From: Paenibacillus tritici
Lineage (GTDB): Bacteria > Bacillota > Bacilli > Paenibacillales > Paenibacillaceae
Assembly: GCF_013204885.1 (NCBI RefSeq)
Contig: NZ_JABMKX010000001.1
Coordinates: 227,188-291,187, forward strand
Length of the DNA: 64,000 bases
Reading direction: 5' to 3'
The notes under the pieces were generated by a model. It was not told the origin of the DNA, made no database searches, and saw nothing but the letters and a program-made list of their open reading frames with translations. A program made the position numbers and the translations under genes. Below, in pieces: positions 24,952 to 34,039 of this stretch (the first letter of the stretch is position 1; each line of letters opens with the position of its first letter).

Positions 24952-26310
24952 ATGAAAAAAGTTAAAAACCTGGCGCTGACGCTGGTCTCTATCATGCTCA
25001 TGAGTTCACTCGCAGCATGTGGAGGCAACAACGGCGGCAATAAAGCTGCTGAAGGAAATACAGGTAACAACCCGGCAAGTACGACTGCACCGGCAACAGA
25101 TGGAGAGAAAACGGAGCCTGCAGAGAAGGTGGAGCTGTCTTTCTGGACGCTGGGCAACGTGAACTACGAAGAGCTGGCTACAGCCTACACGAAGGAACAC
25201 CCGAATGTAACGATTAAGATACAGAACACCGGGGACCAGACTGCTCACCACAACAATCTGACGACAGCCTTGTCGGCGGGTTCGGGCGCACCTGATATTT
25301 TCCAGCTTGAGATCGGTTTCATGGAGCGCTTTCTGGGGGCCCAGGACAAATTCTACAACCTGAATGATCTGGGCGCGAAGGACATCCAAGCGAACTATCT
25401 GGACTGGAAGTGGAAGCAGGCATCTTCCCTCGACGGCAGCTTCCAGCTTGGACTTCCGACAGATATCGGCCCGACTGTAGTCTATTACCGCACCGATCTG
25501 GCTGAAGCAGCCGGCCTGCCGAGTGATCCTGAAGGCTTCGGCGCAGCCATTGACACATGGGACAAATTCGCTACCGTAGCCAAAGCATTCAAAGATAAGA
25601 CCGGCAAATATTTCTCCGACCTGACAGATCTTACGTACAATGCCCTTCGTGACCAATCCGCTGACGAGATCTATTTCAGCAAAGCAGACGGCAGCTTCAT
25701 CGGCGACACCAATCCGCAAGTGAAGAAAGCGTATGACTTCACCGTTAAAGGCATTCAGGAAGGCTGGATCAGCAATGTAATGCTCTGGTCGCCGGAATGG
25801 GGTCAAGGCATGAATGACGGTTCGTTCGCAGTGGTTATGGGCCCGGCCTGGATGGCTGGCAATATCAAGAGTAACGCGCCTGATTCTTCAGGCAAATGGA
25901 AGATTGCCCAGCTTCCTGAAGGAGCCGGCAACTGGGGTGGTTCGTTCATCACGCTGCCGAAGGAAGGCAAGCATTCCAAAGAAGCTTATGATTTCATCCA
26001 GTGGCTTGTGAACAAGGATAACCAGCTGGAGTCCTTCAAGACCAAAGGCCTGATGCCTTCCATTCCTGCACTGTATGAAGATCCTGCATTCGTAGATTTC
26101 AAGGATGACTTCTTCGGAGGCCAGCAGACGGCTGTTGAATTCGGTAAAGCGGCTAACCGCGTGAAACCGGTATATTACGGACCGCTGCATGACCAGACGG
26201 ACACCTTCTTCAAGAATGCGCTCAAAAACGTACTTGAGAAAAAAGCCGATCCGGCAAAAGAGTGGGAAGATGCTGTAAAGCAGTCGAAAACTCTTGCAGA
26301 GCGCGGCTAA
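24952..26310 (+). CDS. Carbohydrate ABC transporter, substrate-binding lipoprotein
   Basis: 452 residues with a lipoprotein signal: lipobox LAAC, with Cys at 23, then a Gly/Asn/Thr-rich spacer. The mature part is a family 1 solute-binding protein: LSFWTLGNVNYEELATAY, SAGSGAPDIFQLEIGFM, and a hinge near AWMAGNIKSN, closing with EKKADPAKEWEDAV. It captures a sugar outside the membrane and passes it to the two permeases downstream. No ATPase gene is in the cluster, so it probably uses a shared MsmX-type ATPase, as is common for such importers. The exact sugar is not evident. The YesM/YesN-like genes downstream are probable regulators. Confidence 0.92.
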   Translation: MKKVKNLALTLVSIMLMSSLAACGGNNGGNKAAEGNTGNNPASTTAPATDGEKTEPAEKVELSFWTLGNVNYEELATAYTKEHPNVTIKIQNTGDQTAHHNNLTTALSAGSGAPDIFQLEIGFMERFLGAQDKFYNLNDLGAKDIQANYLDWKWKQASSLDGSFQLGLPTDIGPTVVYYRTDLAEAAGLPSDPEGFGAAIDTWDKFATVAKAFKDKTGKYFSDLTDLTYNALRDQSADEIYFSKADGSFIGDTNPQVKKAYDFTVKGIQEGWISNVMLWSPEWGQGMNDGSFAVVMGPAWMAGNIKSNAPDSSGKWKIAQLPEGAGNWGGSFITLPKEGKHSKEAYDFIQWLVNKDNQLESFKTKGLMPSIPALYEDPAFVDFKDDFFGGQQTAVEFGKAANRVKPVYYGPLHDQTDTFFKNALKNVLEKKADPAKEWEDAVKQSKTLAERG

Positions 26311-26410
26311 ATTCTTAACCAGCGGGGAATCCCATTCCACGGACGTCCGGATTCATCCAAATATAAGAATTTTGATGTGCACACGATAACTTATCCTTTT
26401 AATTCTCGCT

Positions 26411-26450
26411 GAAACGGATGCCGTCCTATAAAGGGCGGCACAGCCGTTTT
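26411..26450 (+). terminator. Hairpin between binding-protein and permease genes
   Basis: GAAACGG...GCCGTCC, TATAAA and GGGCGGC...GCCGTTTT form a strong stem with small internal loops and a short T-run. It may cut transcription partly, leaving more binding protein than permease. Its core, CCGTCC/GGGCGG, recurs at 28357. Confidence 0.65.
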
Positions 26451-26482
26451 AGCTTGCGTTATGAATTCCCTGGAGGTGTGAC

Positions 26483-27436
26483 ATGGCAGAACCCGTAATC
26501 GCGAGTCCGCATGCCGAGAGCAAACGCCCTTTCCTTACTGAACAAAGACGGAGCCGCATCACTGCATATACATTCATTTCACCGTTCTTTATTCTGTTCT
26601 CGATATTCGGACTGTATCCAATCTTCTTCACATTCTATTTATCGTTCTTCAAGTGGGATGCCCTCGGTCCCATGAAATACGTAGGCTTCAAAAACTATGA
26701 TCTCATCACCAGTGATCCGACCTTCTGGATCTCCTTCAGCAATACGCTGATTATGGGGCTGATGGGCACCGTACCGCAGGTCATTCTGGCGCTGCTTCTG
26801 GCTGTGCTGCTTCACTCGGGGATGACCAAATTCAAAAAGACCTTCCGCATTCTGTACTTCATGCCCAATATCACTTCAATCGTTGCCGTTACGCTGGTAT
26901 TCAGCACGCTGTTCGGCAACAACGGGATGATCAACTGGCTGCTGAATGGAATGGGGATCGACAGCATGGCCTTCAACTCCGGCTGGTGGGGGGTCAAAAT
27001 TGCCATCTCCACCATGGTGATGTGGCGCTGGACGGGCTACAATGCCATTCTGTTTCTCTCAGGACTGCAGAGTATTCCGATGGATCTGTATGAATCCGCC
27101 AAAATCGACGGGGCTAACCGCAGACAGCAGCTATTCTCCATTACCTTGCCGCTGCTCAAGCCGTTTATTATTTTCGTATCCCTGCAATCGACTATTGGAG
27201 CGCTTCAGCTCTTCACGGAGCCTTATGTCTTCCTGGGCCAATCGGGAACCGGTTCTACCCGGCAGGAAGGAATCACGATGGTTACTTATTTGTATAGCGA
27301 AGCATTCCGCAATGGATTCTTCGGCACGGCGGCGGCGACGGCAGTTCTGCTGTTCCTCGTTACGATTCTGTTCTCTGTCTTGAATATGCTGATCTCCAGA
27401 AGCGGCGGCAGAGAGACTGGAGGGAAAAAAGCGTGA
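26483..27436 (+). CDS. Carbohydrate ABC transporter permease (MalF type)
   Basis: 317 residues with six transmembrane segments. The cytosolic N-terminus is followed by TM1 (TFISPFFILFSIFGLYPIFF). The EAA loop for ATPase contact is ESAKIDGANRRQQLFSITLP, with the conserved G at the right place. The ribosome binding site is TGGAGGTG. Its end overlaps the next permease by four bases, so the two are translated together. It forms half of the membrane channel. Confidence 0.93.
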   Translation: MAEPVIASPHAESKRPFLTEQRRSRITAYTFISPFFILFSIFGLYPIFFTFYLSFFKWDALGPMKYVGFKNYDLITSDPTFWISFSNTLIMGLMGTVPQVILALLLAVLLHSGMTKFKKTFRILYFMPNITSIVAVTLVFSTLFGNNGMINWLLNGMGIDSMAFNSGWWGVKIAISTMVMWRWTGYNAILFLSGLQSIPMDLYESAKIDGANRRQQLFSITLPLLKPFIIFVSLQSTIGALQLFTEPYVFLGQSGTGSTRQEGITMVTYLYSEAFRNGFFGTAAATAVLLFLVTILFSVLNMLISRSGGRETGGKKA

Positions 27437-28296
27437 GCACACTGCGTATGTTCAGAAAAAAACCGGATGACCTCGGCTTCTTCGGCAAGCTGGGCTTCTA
27501 TTGTCTGCTGATCCTCGGGGCGCTGGTCTCCATCTTCCCGTTCTACTGGATGTTTGTGGTCGGTACCAATGATAAGGGAGCCGTGTTCCATGTCCCGCCT
27601 CTGCTGACCGTAGGAGATCAGTTCTTCGACAACTTCAAGCGTGTGCTGGAGAAGTCGGACTTCTTCCAGGCACTCGGCAACTCGCTGTTCGTATCATCCA
27701 TGGTGACAATCTCGGTGGTGTTCTTCTGTACACTGGCCGGTTATGCGTTCGCCAAATATGAATTCCCCGGTAAAAACGTGCTGTTCGTGTTCGTTATTGC
27801 TACCCTGATCGTTCCGCAGCAGCTCGGCGTCTTGCCAACCTATGTTATTATGGCCAAGCTTCACTGGATTGACAGCTTCAAGGCACTGATTGTCCCGGCC
27901 ATGGTGAATGCCTTCGGGATCTTCTGGATGAGGCAGTACATATCTTCGGCTGTGCCTACCGAGCTGATTGAAGCCGGACGCATTGACGGGGGCGGCCACT
28001 TCCGGATCTTCTGGAAGATTGCGGTTCCGGTCATTACACCGGCGATGGCTACCCTGGGTATCCTTAATTTCATGACGGTATGGAATGACTTCTTCTGGCC
28101 GCTGGTGGTCTTGAAGAACAAGGAGAATTTCACGATTCAGATTGCCCTGCAGCAGTTGTTCACTACCCGTGACGGTCTCGATTACGGAATGATTATGTCG
28201 GCGACCTTCACAGCAACCTTGCCGCTGCTGGTAGTCTTCCTGCTGTTCAGCCGCTGGGTAATCGCCGGTCTGACCTCCGGAGCCATCAAGAGCTAA
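27433..28296 (+). CDS. Carbohydrate ABC transporter permease (MalG type)
   Basis: 287 residues, six transmembrane segments, starting at GTG within the GTGA overlap. The EAA loop reads ELIEAGRIDGGGHFRIFWKI. The opening LGFYCLLILGALVSIFPFYWM is typical of the inner permease of sugar importers. Together with the gene before it, it makes the transport channel for the sugar bound by the 24952 lipoprotein. Confidence 0.93.
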   Translation: MSTLRMFRKKPDDLGFFGKLGFYCLLILGALVSIFPFYWMFVVGTNDKGAVFHVPPLLTVGDQFFDNFKRVLEKSDFFQALGNSLFVSSMVTISVVFFCTLAGYAFAKYEFPGKNVLFVFVIATLIVPQQLGVLPTYVIMAKLHWIDSFKALIVPAMVNAFGIFWMRQYISSAVPTELIEAGRIDGGGHFRIFWKIAVPVITPAMATLGILNFMTVWNDFFWPLVVLKNKENFTIQIALQQLFTTRDGLDYGMIMSATFTATLPLLVVFLLFSRWVIAGLTSGAIKS

Positions 28297-28356
28297 TCTA
28301 TCTATTAATGTAAGCAAGAGGAAATACAGAATGCTGTGAAGAATAATAATCAAGTG

Positions 28357-28397
28357 GAAACGGCTTTGCCGTCCTTGTAAAGGGCGGCATTCGTTTC
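28357..28397 (+). terminator. Hairpin between permease and histidine kinase genes
   Basis: GAAACG, GCCGTCC, a TTGTAAA loop, GGGCGGC and CGTTTC form a perfect nested stem. It is a near relative of the hairpin at 26411. No clear T-run follows, so it could stabilise the upstream mRNA or attenuate. Confidence 0.6.
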
Positions 28398-28481
28398 AGC
28401 GAGAAATAGAAGGATAAGGTATCGTGTGAAACCTATGAATTCTTCTATTTGGACAGAGACAGCAGGAGGAAGGGACAGACC

Positions 28482-30209
28482 ATGAAGCTCCGCCGCAAAA
28501 TCTTGTTCGCTATTATTCTTCTTGTATTCATACCCGTGATTGTCATGGGGATTGTTACGTATGTCAACTTCTCCAACGCCATGGAGAAAAAATCAAGCAA
28601 TTTCTACTGGATCTCGCTGCTGGAGACGGACCGCAAGCTGAAGTTCGCGCTCAGTGAGATTTCCTCCATTACCAATTCAGCCATTACGCAGCCGGCGATT
28701 CAGCAATCGCTGAAGCAGCAGAATTTCGTTCTGACCTATGACCGCAAGCAGGAAATCAACAATCTGCTGATCAACCATCCGATGATCACTTCCTTCAGCC
28801 TGTACGGCAAAGACCGGCTGCTCTATCAATACAATGCGCCGATGTCTTTTGCAGATATGCATAAGCAGGTCTGGTTCGGAGCCATGGAAGGTGCCGAAGG
28901 GCGCCCTGTCTGGTCCGGTCCCGGGGAGAACGGCTCGGTAAGCGGCGATAAGCCGGTGCTCATCCATGCCAGAGTGATTAAGGATTACTATTCACTGGAG
29001 GATATCGGCTATCTGGTGGTGTACGTCAAGCCGGATCTGCTCGATCAGATCTTCTGGGAGGCAGCCACCTTGAAGAAGGGGGATATCCTGCTGGTGAACA
29101 AGCAGGGCAATATCGTCTTTAACAAGTCCGGTGAGCATATCGGAGAACGGACGGATTTTCCTTTTTTGCAGGAGAATTATACACAGGAGCAGGACTATTA
29201 CATCGACAATTATCAAGGGGAGCGGTCTCTGATCACTTTCCTGCCTTCACATAATTCGGATTGGTTTCTGGCAGCGATTACACCGATGAATCTGATCTCC
29301 ACGGAGTCGGCTTCGATCCGCAATATTGCCATTATTCTGGGGATGGTGTCGCTGCTGTCCGCCTTTCTGTTCGACCACTATTTCATCCGCAGGCTGGTCC
29401 GCAGCATTAACAGTGCCGTGAACGGCATGAAACGGGTGAAGCAGGGGATATTCACCCCGATCACCGTACCTCTGCGGGCCAATGATGAGAGCGATTCCCT
29501 GATTGACGGCTTCAACCGGATGAGCTCACAGATCAACGAGCTGATAGAACAGGTACAGACAGAGCAGGGGCGCAAGAAAGAAGCGGAGATGAAGGCGCTG
29601 ATGGCCCAGATTAATCCGCATTTTATCTATAATTCACTGGAGTCGATCAACTCCATGGCTGTGCTGGCAGGCAACAGGGATATCAGCAAAATGGTGATCT
29701 CGCTCGGCAGGCTGCTGCGGATCAGCATCAGCCAGAATCAGGAGCTGATTCCGCTGCAGATGGAATTCGAGCATGTCCGGCATTATCTGGATATTCAGAA
29801 ATTCCGTTTTGAAGACAAATTCTCCTATCAGCTTGAGCTGCCCGAGCCGCTGAAATACGTAATGACCCAGAAGCTGATTGTTCAGCCGATTGTAGAGAAC
29901 GCCTTGTATCATGCCATTGAGCAGATGGAGGAGCAAGGGACGATAACGGTCACTGCCCAGGAGAACGGCAAGGATATTATCATTATTGTGAAGGACAACG
30001 GCCCCGGCTTCGATCTTGAGGTCCTGATGAGCCAGTGGAACAAGGAACGTAGCAACCCCAAGAAATACAGCGACAGCGGGGTCGGGCTGAAGAATGTGCA
30101 TGAGCGCCTGAACATCCGGTTCGGCAATCCCTATGGCATTCTGGTCTGTTCCTCTCCGGGCTTCGGGTCAGCCATCTGCATCCGGATTCCGAGGATACAA
30201 CCGTCATGA
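28482..30209 (+). CDS. Sensor histidine kinase, YesM type
   Basis: 575 residues from ATG 28482, with AGGAGG before it. TM1 is at about 8-30. A large external sensor domain spans about 35-275, and TM2 follows near 280-300. A HAMP linker (DHYFIRRLVRSINSAVNGMK) leads to the kinase core. The phospho-acceptor is H380 in QINPHFIYNSLESIN. The ATPase lobe has VENALYHAI, DNGPGFD and GVGLKNVHERL. Such kinases sense sugar-related signals and phosphorylate a YesN-type regulator. The membrane-anchored binding protein follows directly and the regulator gene comes next, so this is likely one signalling unit. Confidence 0.93.
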   Translation: MKLRRKILFAIILLVFIPVIVMGIVTYVNFSNAMEKKSSNFYWISLLETDRKLKFALSEISSITNSAITQPAIQQSLKQQNFVLTYDRKQEINNLLINHPMITSFSLYGKDRLLYQYNAPMSFADMHKQVWFGAMEGAEGRPVWSGPGENGSVSGDKPVLIHARVIKDYYSLEDIGYLVVYVKPDLLDQIFWEAATLKKGDILLVNKQGNIVFNKSGEHIGERTDFPFLQENYTQEQDYYIDNYQGERSLITFLPSHNSDWFLAAITPMNLISTESASIRNIAIILGMVSLLSAFLFDHYFIRRLVRSINSAVNGMKRVKQGIFTPITVPLRANDESDSLIDGFNRMSSQINELIEQVQTEQGRKKEAEMKALMAQINPHFIYNSLESINSMAVLAGNRDISKMVISLGRLLRISISQNQELIPLQMEFEHVRHYLDIQKFRFEDKFSYQLELPEPLKYVMTQKLIVQPIVENALYHAIEQMEEQGTITVTAQENGKDIIIIVKDNGPGFDLEVLMSQWNKERSNPKKYSDSGVGLKNVHERLNIRFGNPYGILVCSSPGFGSAICIRIPRIQPS

Positions 30210-30223
30210 GAGGGAGAAGCCAA

Positions 30224-31591
30224 ATGAAAGACCAGCGGCATATGGTAAGATGGCTGATCAACTGGGGGTGGATTCTGCTCTATATTGTGCTCATGTCCGG
30301 TGCCGTATGGTTCATTATGATGGAGGACCGGGAGCAGATTGAGGACACCTCGCCCGAGAAAATCACCTTGACGTTCCGGCATTTCTGGATCAAGGAGCAT
30401 GACCGGCCGCTGCTGGCCATCTTCGAGGAGGTGGTGCGCAGCTATCAGGAGAGCCATCCGAATGTGAAGGTGAACTTTGAAGGGCTGGATCAGAATATTC
30501 ACCGGGAGCAGAAGCTGAAGAGTGAGATGGTTACCGGGACACCGCCGGATATGTTCGTTCTGTTCGGCGGGGCGGAGATAGAGCCTTACGTGCGTTCGGC
30601 CCGGCTGATGGATCTGACTGACTTCACTATCGGGAACGGACTGAGTAATCAGTTCAAGGATCTGCATCTCTGGACGTTCAATAAGCATATCTACGGGCTG
30701 CCGATTGAGGGGAATGCAGAACCGCTCTATTACAATAAAAGCATCTTCACCAAGCTCGGAATCAGCATTCCGGCTACAGTAGCAGAGCTGGATGCCGCCA
30801 TGGCGAAGCTGAAGGCGGCGGGGTATATCCCGTTTGCGCTGGGGAATGAAGACCGCTGGCCTGCCGGGATTTTTGCCCATTATCTGATGGACCGCTACGC
30901 CGGACCGGAGCTGATCCAGAAGCTGGTTACAGGCGAGGATCAGTCCAGCTTCCAGAACAGCAGCTACCTGGAGGCCTTCCGCCATTTGAACCGCTGGGTG
31001 GCAGCGGGCTACTTCAGCAAGGGCTCCAATGACACCTCCACGGAGAATGCGGTCCGCCTGTTCACGGAAGGCAAGGCCGCCATGTATCTGAACGGCAACT
31101 GGGATATCAATCTGTTCTCAGGTGCGGCAGCGCCCGGGGAATTCCAGACGCAGGTCGGTGTTATTCCGTTTCCTGTGCTGGCTTCGGGGACAGAGCCGTC
31201 GATAGCGGGCGGTTATACGATCGGCATCGGACTCTCTTCAAGCCTTAGCGGAGCGAAGCGGGAGGCAGCGCTTGAATTAATGAAGGGCTTCTACACGAAG
31301 GAGATTCAGACGCGGATTGTATATGAAGGACTTAGAATCCCATCCATGCGGATTGCGTTCGATCCCGATAAGACCGGACCGGTCTTCGCCCAGGTCATGG
31401 AGATGATGGAGGAGAATCACCAGAGCTTCGTTCCTTATGATAACCTGTTATCACCTGAAGTGAAGAAGACTTTCCTTAGTGTCATCGAAGAGATGATTGA
31501 CGGAGGGCTGCAGGCAGACCTGGCCTTGAAGCAGCTGCAGGATGCGTCCAAGCAATACTGGAATCTGATCCGTAGTTCGTCCGATCAATAA
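30224..31591 (+). CDS. Membrane-anchored solute-binding protein inside the two-component operon
   Basis: About 455 residues from ATG 30224, which has GAGGGAG upstream; ATG 30206 overlaps the kinase stop and has no site. Residues 10-33 (LINWGWILLYIVLMSGAVWF) form a membrane anchor. There is no lipobox Cys. The rest is a family 1 sugar-binding protein: LTFRHFWIKEHDRPLLAIFE, SEMVTGTPPDMFVLFG, GNAEPLYYNKSIFTKLGI and FTEGKAAMYLNGNWD. Its place between the kinase and regulator genes suggests it presents ligand to the kinase rather than feeding transport, as in three-component sugar sensors. Confidence 0.88.
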   Translation: MKDQRHMVRWLINWGWILLYIVLMSGAVWFIMMEDREQIEDTSPEKITLTFRHFWIKEHDRPLLAIFEEVVRSYQESHPNVKVNFEGLDQNIHREQKLKSEMVTGTPPDMFVLFGGAEIEPYVRSARLMDLTDFTIGNGLSNQFKDLHLWTFNKHIYGLPIEGNAEPLYYNKSIFTKLGISIPATVAELDAAMAKLKAAGYIPFALGNEDRWPAGIFAHYLMDRYAGPELIQKLVTGEDQSSFQNSSYLEAFRHLNRWVAAGYFSKGSNDTSTENAVRLFTEGKAAMYLNGNWDINLFSGAAAPGEFQTQVGVIPFPVLASGTEPSIAGGYTIGIGLSSSLSGAKREAALELMKGFYTKEIQTRIVYEGLRIPSMRIAFDPDKTGPVFAQVMEMMEENHQSFVPYDNLLSPEVKKTFLSVIEEMIDGGLQADLALKQLQDASKQYWNLIRSSSDQ

Positions 31592-31608
31592 GCCTGGGGG
31601 GGTATGAG

Positions 31609-33204
31609 ATGAAGGAGCATCAGGAGAAATATAAAGTCCTGCTCGTAGATGATGAGCCGATTATTCTGCGCAGCCTGAAGGTTGCCATTCCATGGGATGA
31701 GCTGGGTCTGAGCATTGTCGGGGAAGCGAAGAACGGGGAAGTTGCGCTGCAGCTGATTCAGGAGACCTCGCCGCAGATCATTATTAGCGATATCCGTATG
31801 CCGGTGATCGACGGAATCGCTCTGATGAAAGAGGTGCTGCCGCGCAGCGCCAAGCTGATCTTCATCTTCATCAGCGGCTACGGGGAGTTCGAATATGCCA
31901 GGGAAGCCCTGCGGCTGGGCGCGTTTGATTACCTGCTGAAGCCGATTGACCATGATGAGCTGGCGGAAATGCTCAAGCGGGCGAGGGAACGGCTCGACCG
32001 GCAGAAAGAGAATGAGCAATTGCTGCTCTCTGTGCAGAACTTATCGCTGCTTGCCCGTGAGCGGATGCTGGCCGAGTTCACGCTCGGCAATCCGCGGCCG
32101 CTCCAGCATCTGAAGTGGCTGGAGAACAGTGAGCTGGAGGACGAATACTTCATGGCGGTGGTCCGTCTGGATGACTACGCCGGACTGACGGCGAGATGGA
32201 GTGCCGAAGAGAAGCGTCTGTGGCTGTTTGCCGTGCGCAACATTCTGGAGGAATGGTCGCTGGAGAACGGGGCGCTCTCTATCTTTCCGTTCTACAACGG
32301 GGAATGGATTCTGCTCTTCCCGGCCAGCCCAGGTATCGGCAAGAGGGAGCTTGGGGAGCAGCTGATTGCCGGGATCAAGCGCTACTCCAAGCTGAACTGT
32401 TCTGTCGGCATCAGCAGAAGCACCCGGGGAATTGATCAGCTCAGCACGGTTTATCCCTTGGCCGCCCAGGCGTTATACCGGCGCTTCTATTCCGGCCAGG
32501 CCGGGGTCTTCCTTGAAGAAGAGACGGCGGCGGGCGGCAGCCGTGAGGTGCAATATCCGAAGGAGCTGGAGCATTCGCTGATTGAGAGTATCCGCACCCT
32601 GAACCTGGAGCGTATGCTGGCCCTATTCGATGAGATGTCCGTATTCATCGAAGCCCAGAGTCTACCGCAGCCGCTGGCCGAGCGGCTGATGATTGAGATG
32701 AGTGTGGTGCTGTACCGGCAGTTCGAGCATCTGAACACACATAATGACTGGTCCATTGAAGGGCTGCTCAGCAGGCTGAACGGACTGGGCAGCTTGCCGG
32801 ACATGATGAATGTCCTGAAGTCAACCTTCCGCGACTGGCTGGAGCAGAGCCGGGGGACCGCAGGCCGCGAAGACGGGCGGAGTATCATCGAGAAGGTCAA
32901 ACGGTATATTGAAGCCAATTACCACAAGGATCTCAGCATCGAAGAGGTGTCTGAGGTGGCGGATCTCAGCATCAGCCATTTCTGTACCCTGTTCAAACAA
33001 ATCTCAGGATACACGTTCCTGGAATTTGTCACCCACTGCCGGATGGAGAATGCCAAGTACATCCTGCGGAGCAGCAATGTGAAGGTCTATCAGGTAGCGC
33101 CGCTTGTCGGCTATCAGGACCCGCGGTATTTCACTCAAGTGTTCAAGAAGGCAACGGGCAAGACCCCCACAGAGTATCGGGAGGAGCATGTGAAGCAGGC
33201 TTAA
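31609..33204 (+). CDS. AraC-type response regulator, YesN family
   Basis: 531 residues. The receiver domain (1-125) has the acidic pocket DDEP (14-17), phospho-acceptor D61 in IIISDIRMPVIDG, and the Lys in LLKPIDHDE. The middle (about 130-420) is a poorly conserved helical region. The C-terminal 100 residues hold two AraC helix-turn-helices: DLSIEEVSEVADLSISHFCT and KVYQVAPLVGYQDPRYFTQV. The regulator should switch on the sugar importer when phosphorylated by the kinase at 28482. GGGGGGTATGAG gives its ribosome binding site. Confidence 0.94.
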   Translation: MKEHQEKYKVLLVDDEPIILRSLKVAIPWDELGLSIVGEAKNGEVALQLIQETSPQIIISDIRMPVIDGIALMKEVLPRSAKLIFIFISGYGEFEYAREALRLGAFDYLLKPIDHDELAEMLKRARERLDRQKENEQLLLSVQNLSLLARERMLAEFTLGNPRPLQHLKWLENSELEDEYFMAVVRLDDYAGLTARWSAEEKRLWLFAVRNILEEWSLENGALSIFPFYNGEWILLFPASPGIGKRELGEQLIAGIKRYSKLNCSVGISRSTRGIDQLSTVYPLAAQALYRRFYSGQAGVFLEEETAAGGSREVQYPKELEHSLIESIRTLNLERMLALFDEMSVFIEAQSLPQPLAERLMIEMSVVLYRQFEHLNTHNDWSIEGLLSRLNGLGSLPDMMNVLKSTFRDWLEQSRGTAGREDGRSIIEKVKRYIEANYHKDLSIEEVSEVADLSISHFCTLFKQISGYTFLEFVTHCRMENAKYILRSSNVKVYQVAPLVGYQDPRYFTQVFKKATGKTPTEYREEHVKQA

Positions 33205-33319
33205 CAGACCGGCGGGTAAGAAGCTGCTTGAACGCAGGATATACATAAAGGCCGGATAAGGGTACCGCCTAAGAATCTGAGCAACTAAGAATCGAAGCAC
33301 CGAAGCGCCCAAGCGACTA

Positions 33320-33354
33320 AGCACCCAAGCACCTAAGCTAATGGGTGCTTTTTT
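33320..33354 (+). terminator. Terminator of the sugar sensing operon
   Basis: AGCACCC pairs with GGGTGCT around a 16-base loop, followed by TTTTTT. Just before it are degenerate short repeats of the form AAGCNCC(T/C)AAG, which offer alternative partners for the second arm. Confidence 0.75.
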
Positions 33355-33485
33355 GTCGTTCGAGGCGTCGAGCCTATTCAAGCCTCATAATGCTGATTAA
33401 TTCGCTGCCCGCCTGTGCCTGCTTCGAGGAAGCTGCTAAGTAAGAAGCACTAAAGAAATAAACAAAAAGCAAAAGAAGCGGAGGG

Positions 33486-33599
33486 GAAATTTGGAACTGT
33501 AGGAGCGATAGCGACCGCCTTTGTCACCGGATTTCCACCGCGAAGAGCGGAATAAATCAAGAAATCTGGGGACAACAGCGGCCGAAAGTCCAAATGTTC
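33486..33599. other. Large imperfect palindromic element with inner hairpin
   Basis: The outer left arm GAAATTTGGAACT pairs with the right AAAGTCCAAATGTTC. After a 13-base left-side bulge CGACCGCCTTTGTC pairs with GACAACAGCGGCCG, and GGATTTC pairs with GAAATCTGG. The apex contains its own small hairpin, CCGC-GAAGA-GCGG (33538-33550). The whole element is about 114 bp, lies far from any start codon, and contains no gene. Confidence 0.7.
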
Positions 33600-33617
33600 A
33601 CCGCAGTGACGGCGAAG

Positions 33618-33647
33618 CTTCAAGTTCAAATCTTAAGTGCGTCTTAT
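33618..33647 (+). repeat. 30-bp dispersed element, copy 2
   Basis: Second copy of the 30-bp element found at 10724. It ends in the identical 17 bp TCTTAAGTGCGTCTTAT. Here it joins the palindromic element on the left to a 51-bp-period module on the right. Confidence 0.7.
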
Positions 33648-33650
33648 ATA

Positions 33651-33832
33651 AGTGGAAAAACTCCAACTATTTCAGCCGAAATCATTGAAACCGGTGAAGC
33701 AGTTGGATAAACAACACTTACTGGGAGCGATATTGGAGCTTTAGCGGAATGGGGGCGAATTAGATGACAAAAATCCACTTACTCTTCTTATGGAAAGAGA
33801 AACGGAATTATTAAGTGTATAAAATCCAACTA
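33651..33832. repeat. Intergenic module with 51-bp period
   Basis: GTGGAAAAAC (33652) and TTGGATAAAC (33703) are 51 bp apart. The inverted forms AAATCCAC (33772) and AAATCCAAC (33823) are also 51 bp apart. Motifs match those of the 6209 and 6487 elements (AGTTGGAAAAAC, CAACACTTA), so the modules are related. The stretch from 33205 to 34039 holds no gene. Confidence 0.85.
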
Positions 33833-33968
33833 AGGTGGCGAACAGGGGCTAGGGGCTGCTTTTCATTCATCATAACTGCTCATGTGTTGGACCGGTTAAT
33901 CATGCTGCTATAAGAGATTCGTAGACGAATGGAAACATTATCTTTAAATATATAGACAAAAAAATAAA

Positions 33969-33999
33969 ACATCTATATATTTATAAACAGATTAGATGT
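33969..33999 (+). promoter_or_regulatory. AT-rich inverted repeat before the MFS gene
   Basis: ACATCTA-N17-TAGATGT lies 41 bp before the GTG start of the MFS gene in a very AT-rich stretch with further TATAGA/TCTAT sub-repeats. It may be a regulator site; the regulator is not adjacent. Confidence 0.45.
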
Positions 34000-34039
34000 A
34001 TATCTATTTAGTCAAATATGAAATGCGGAGGATGTTAAC

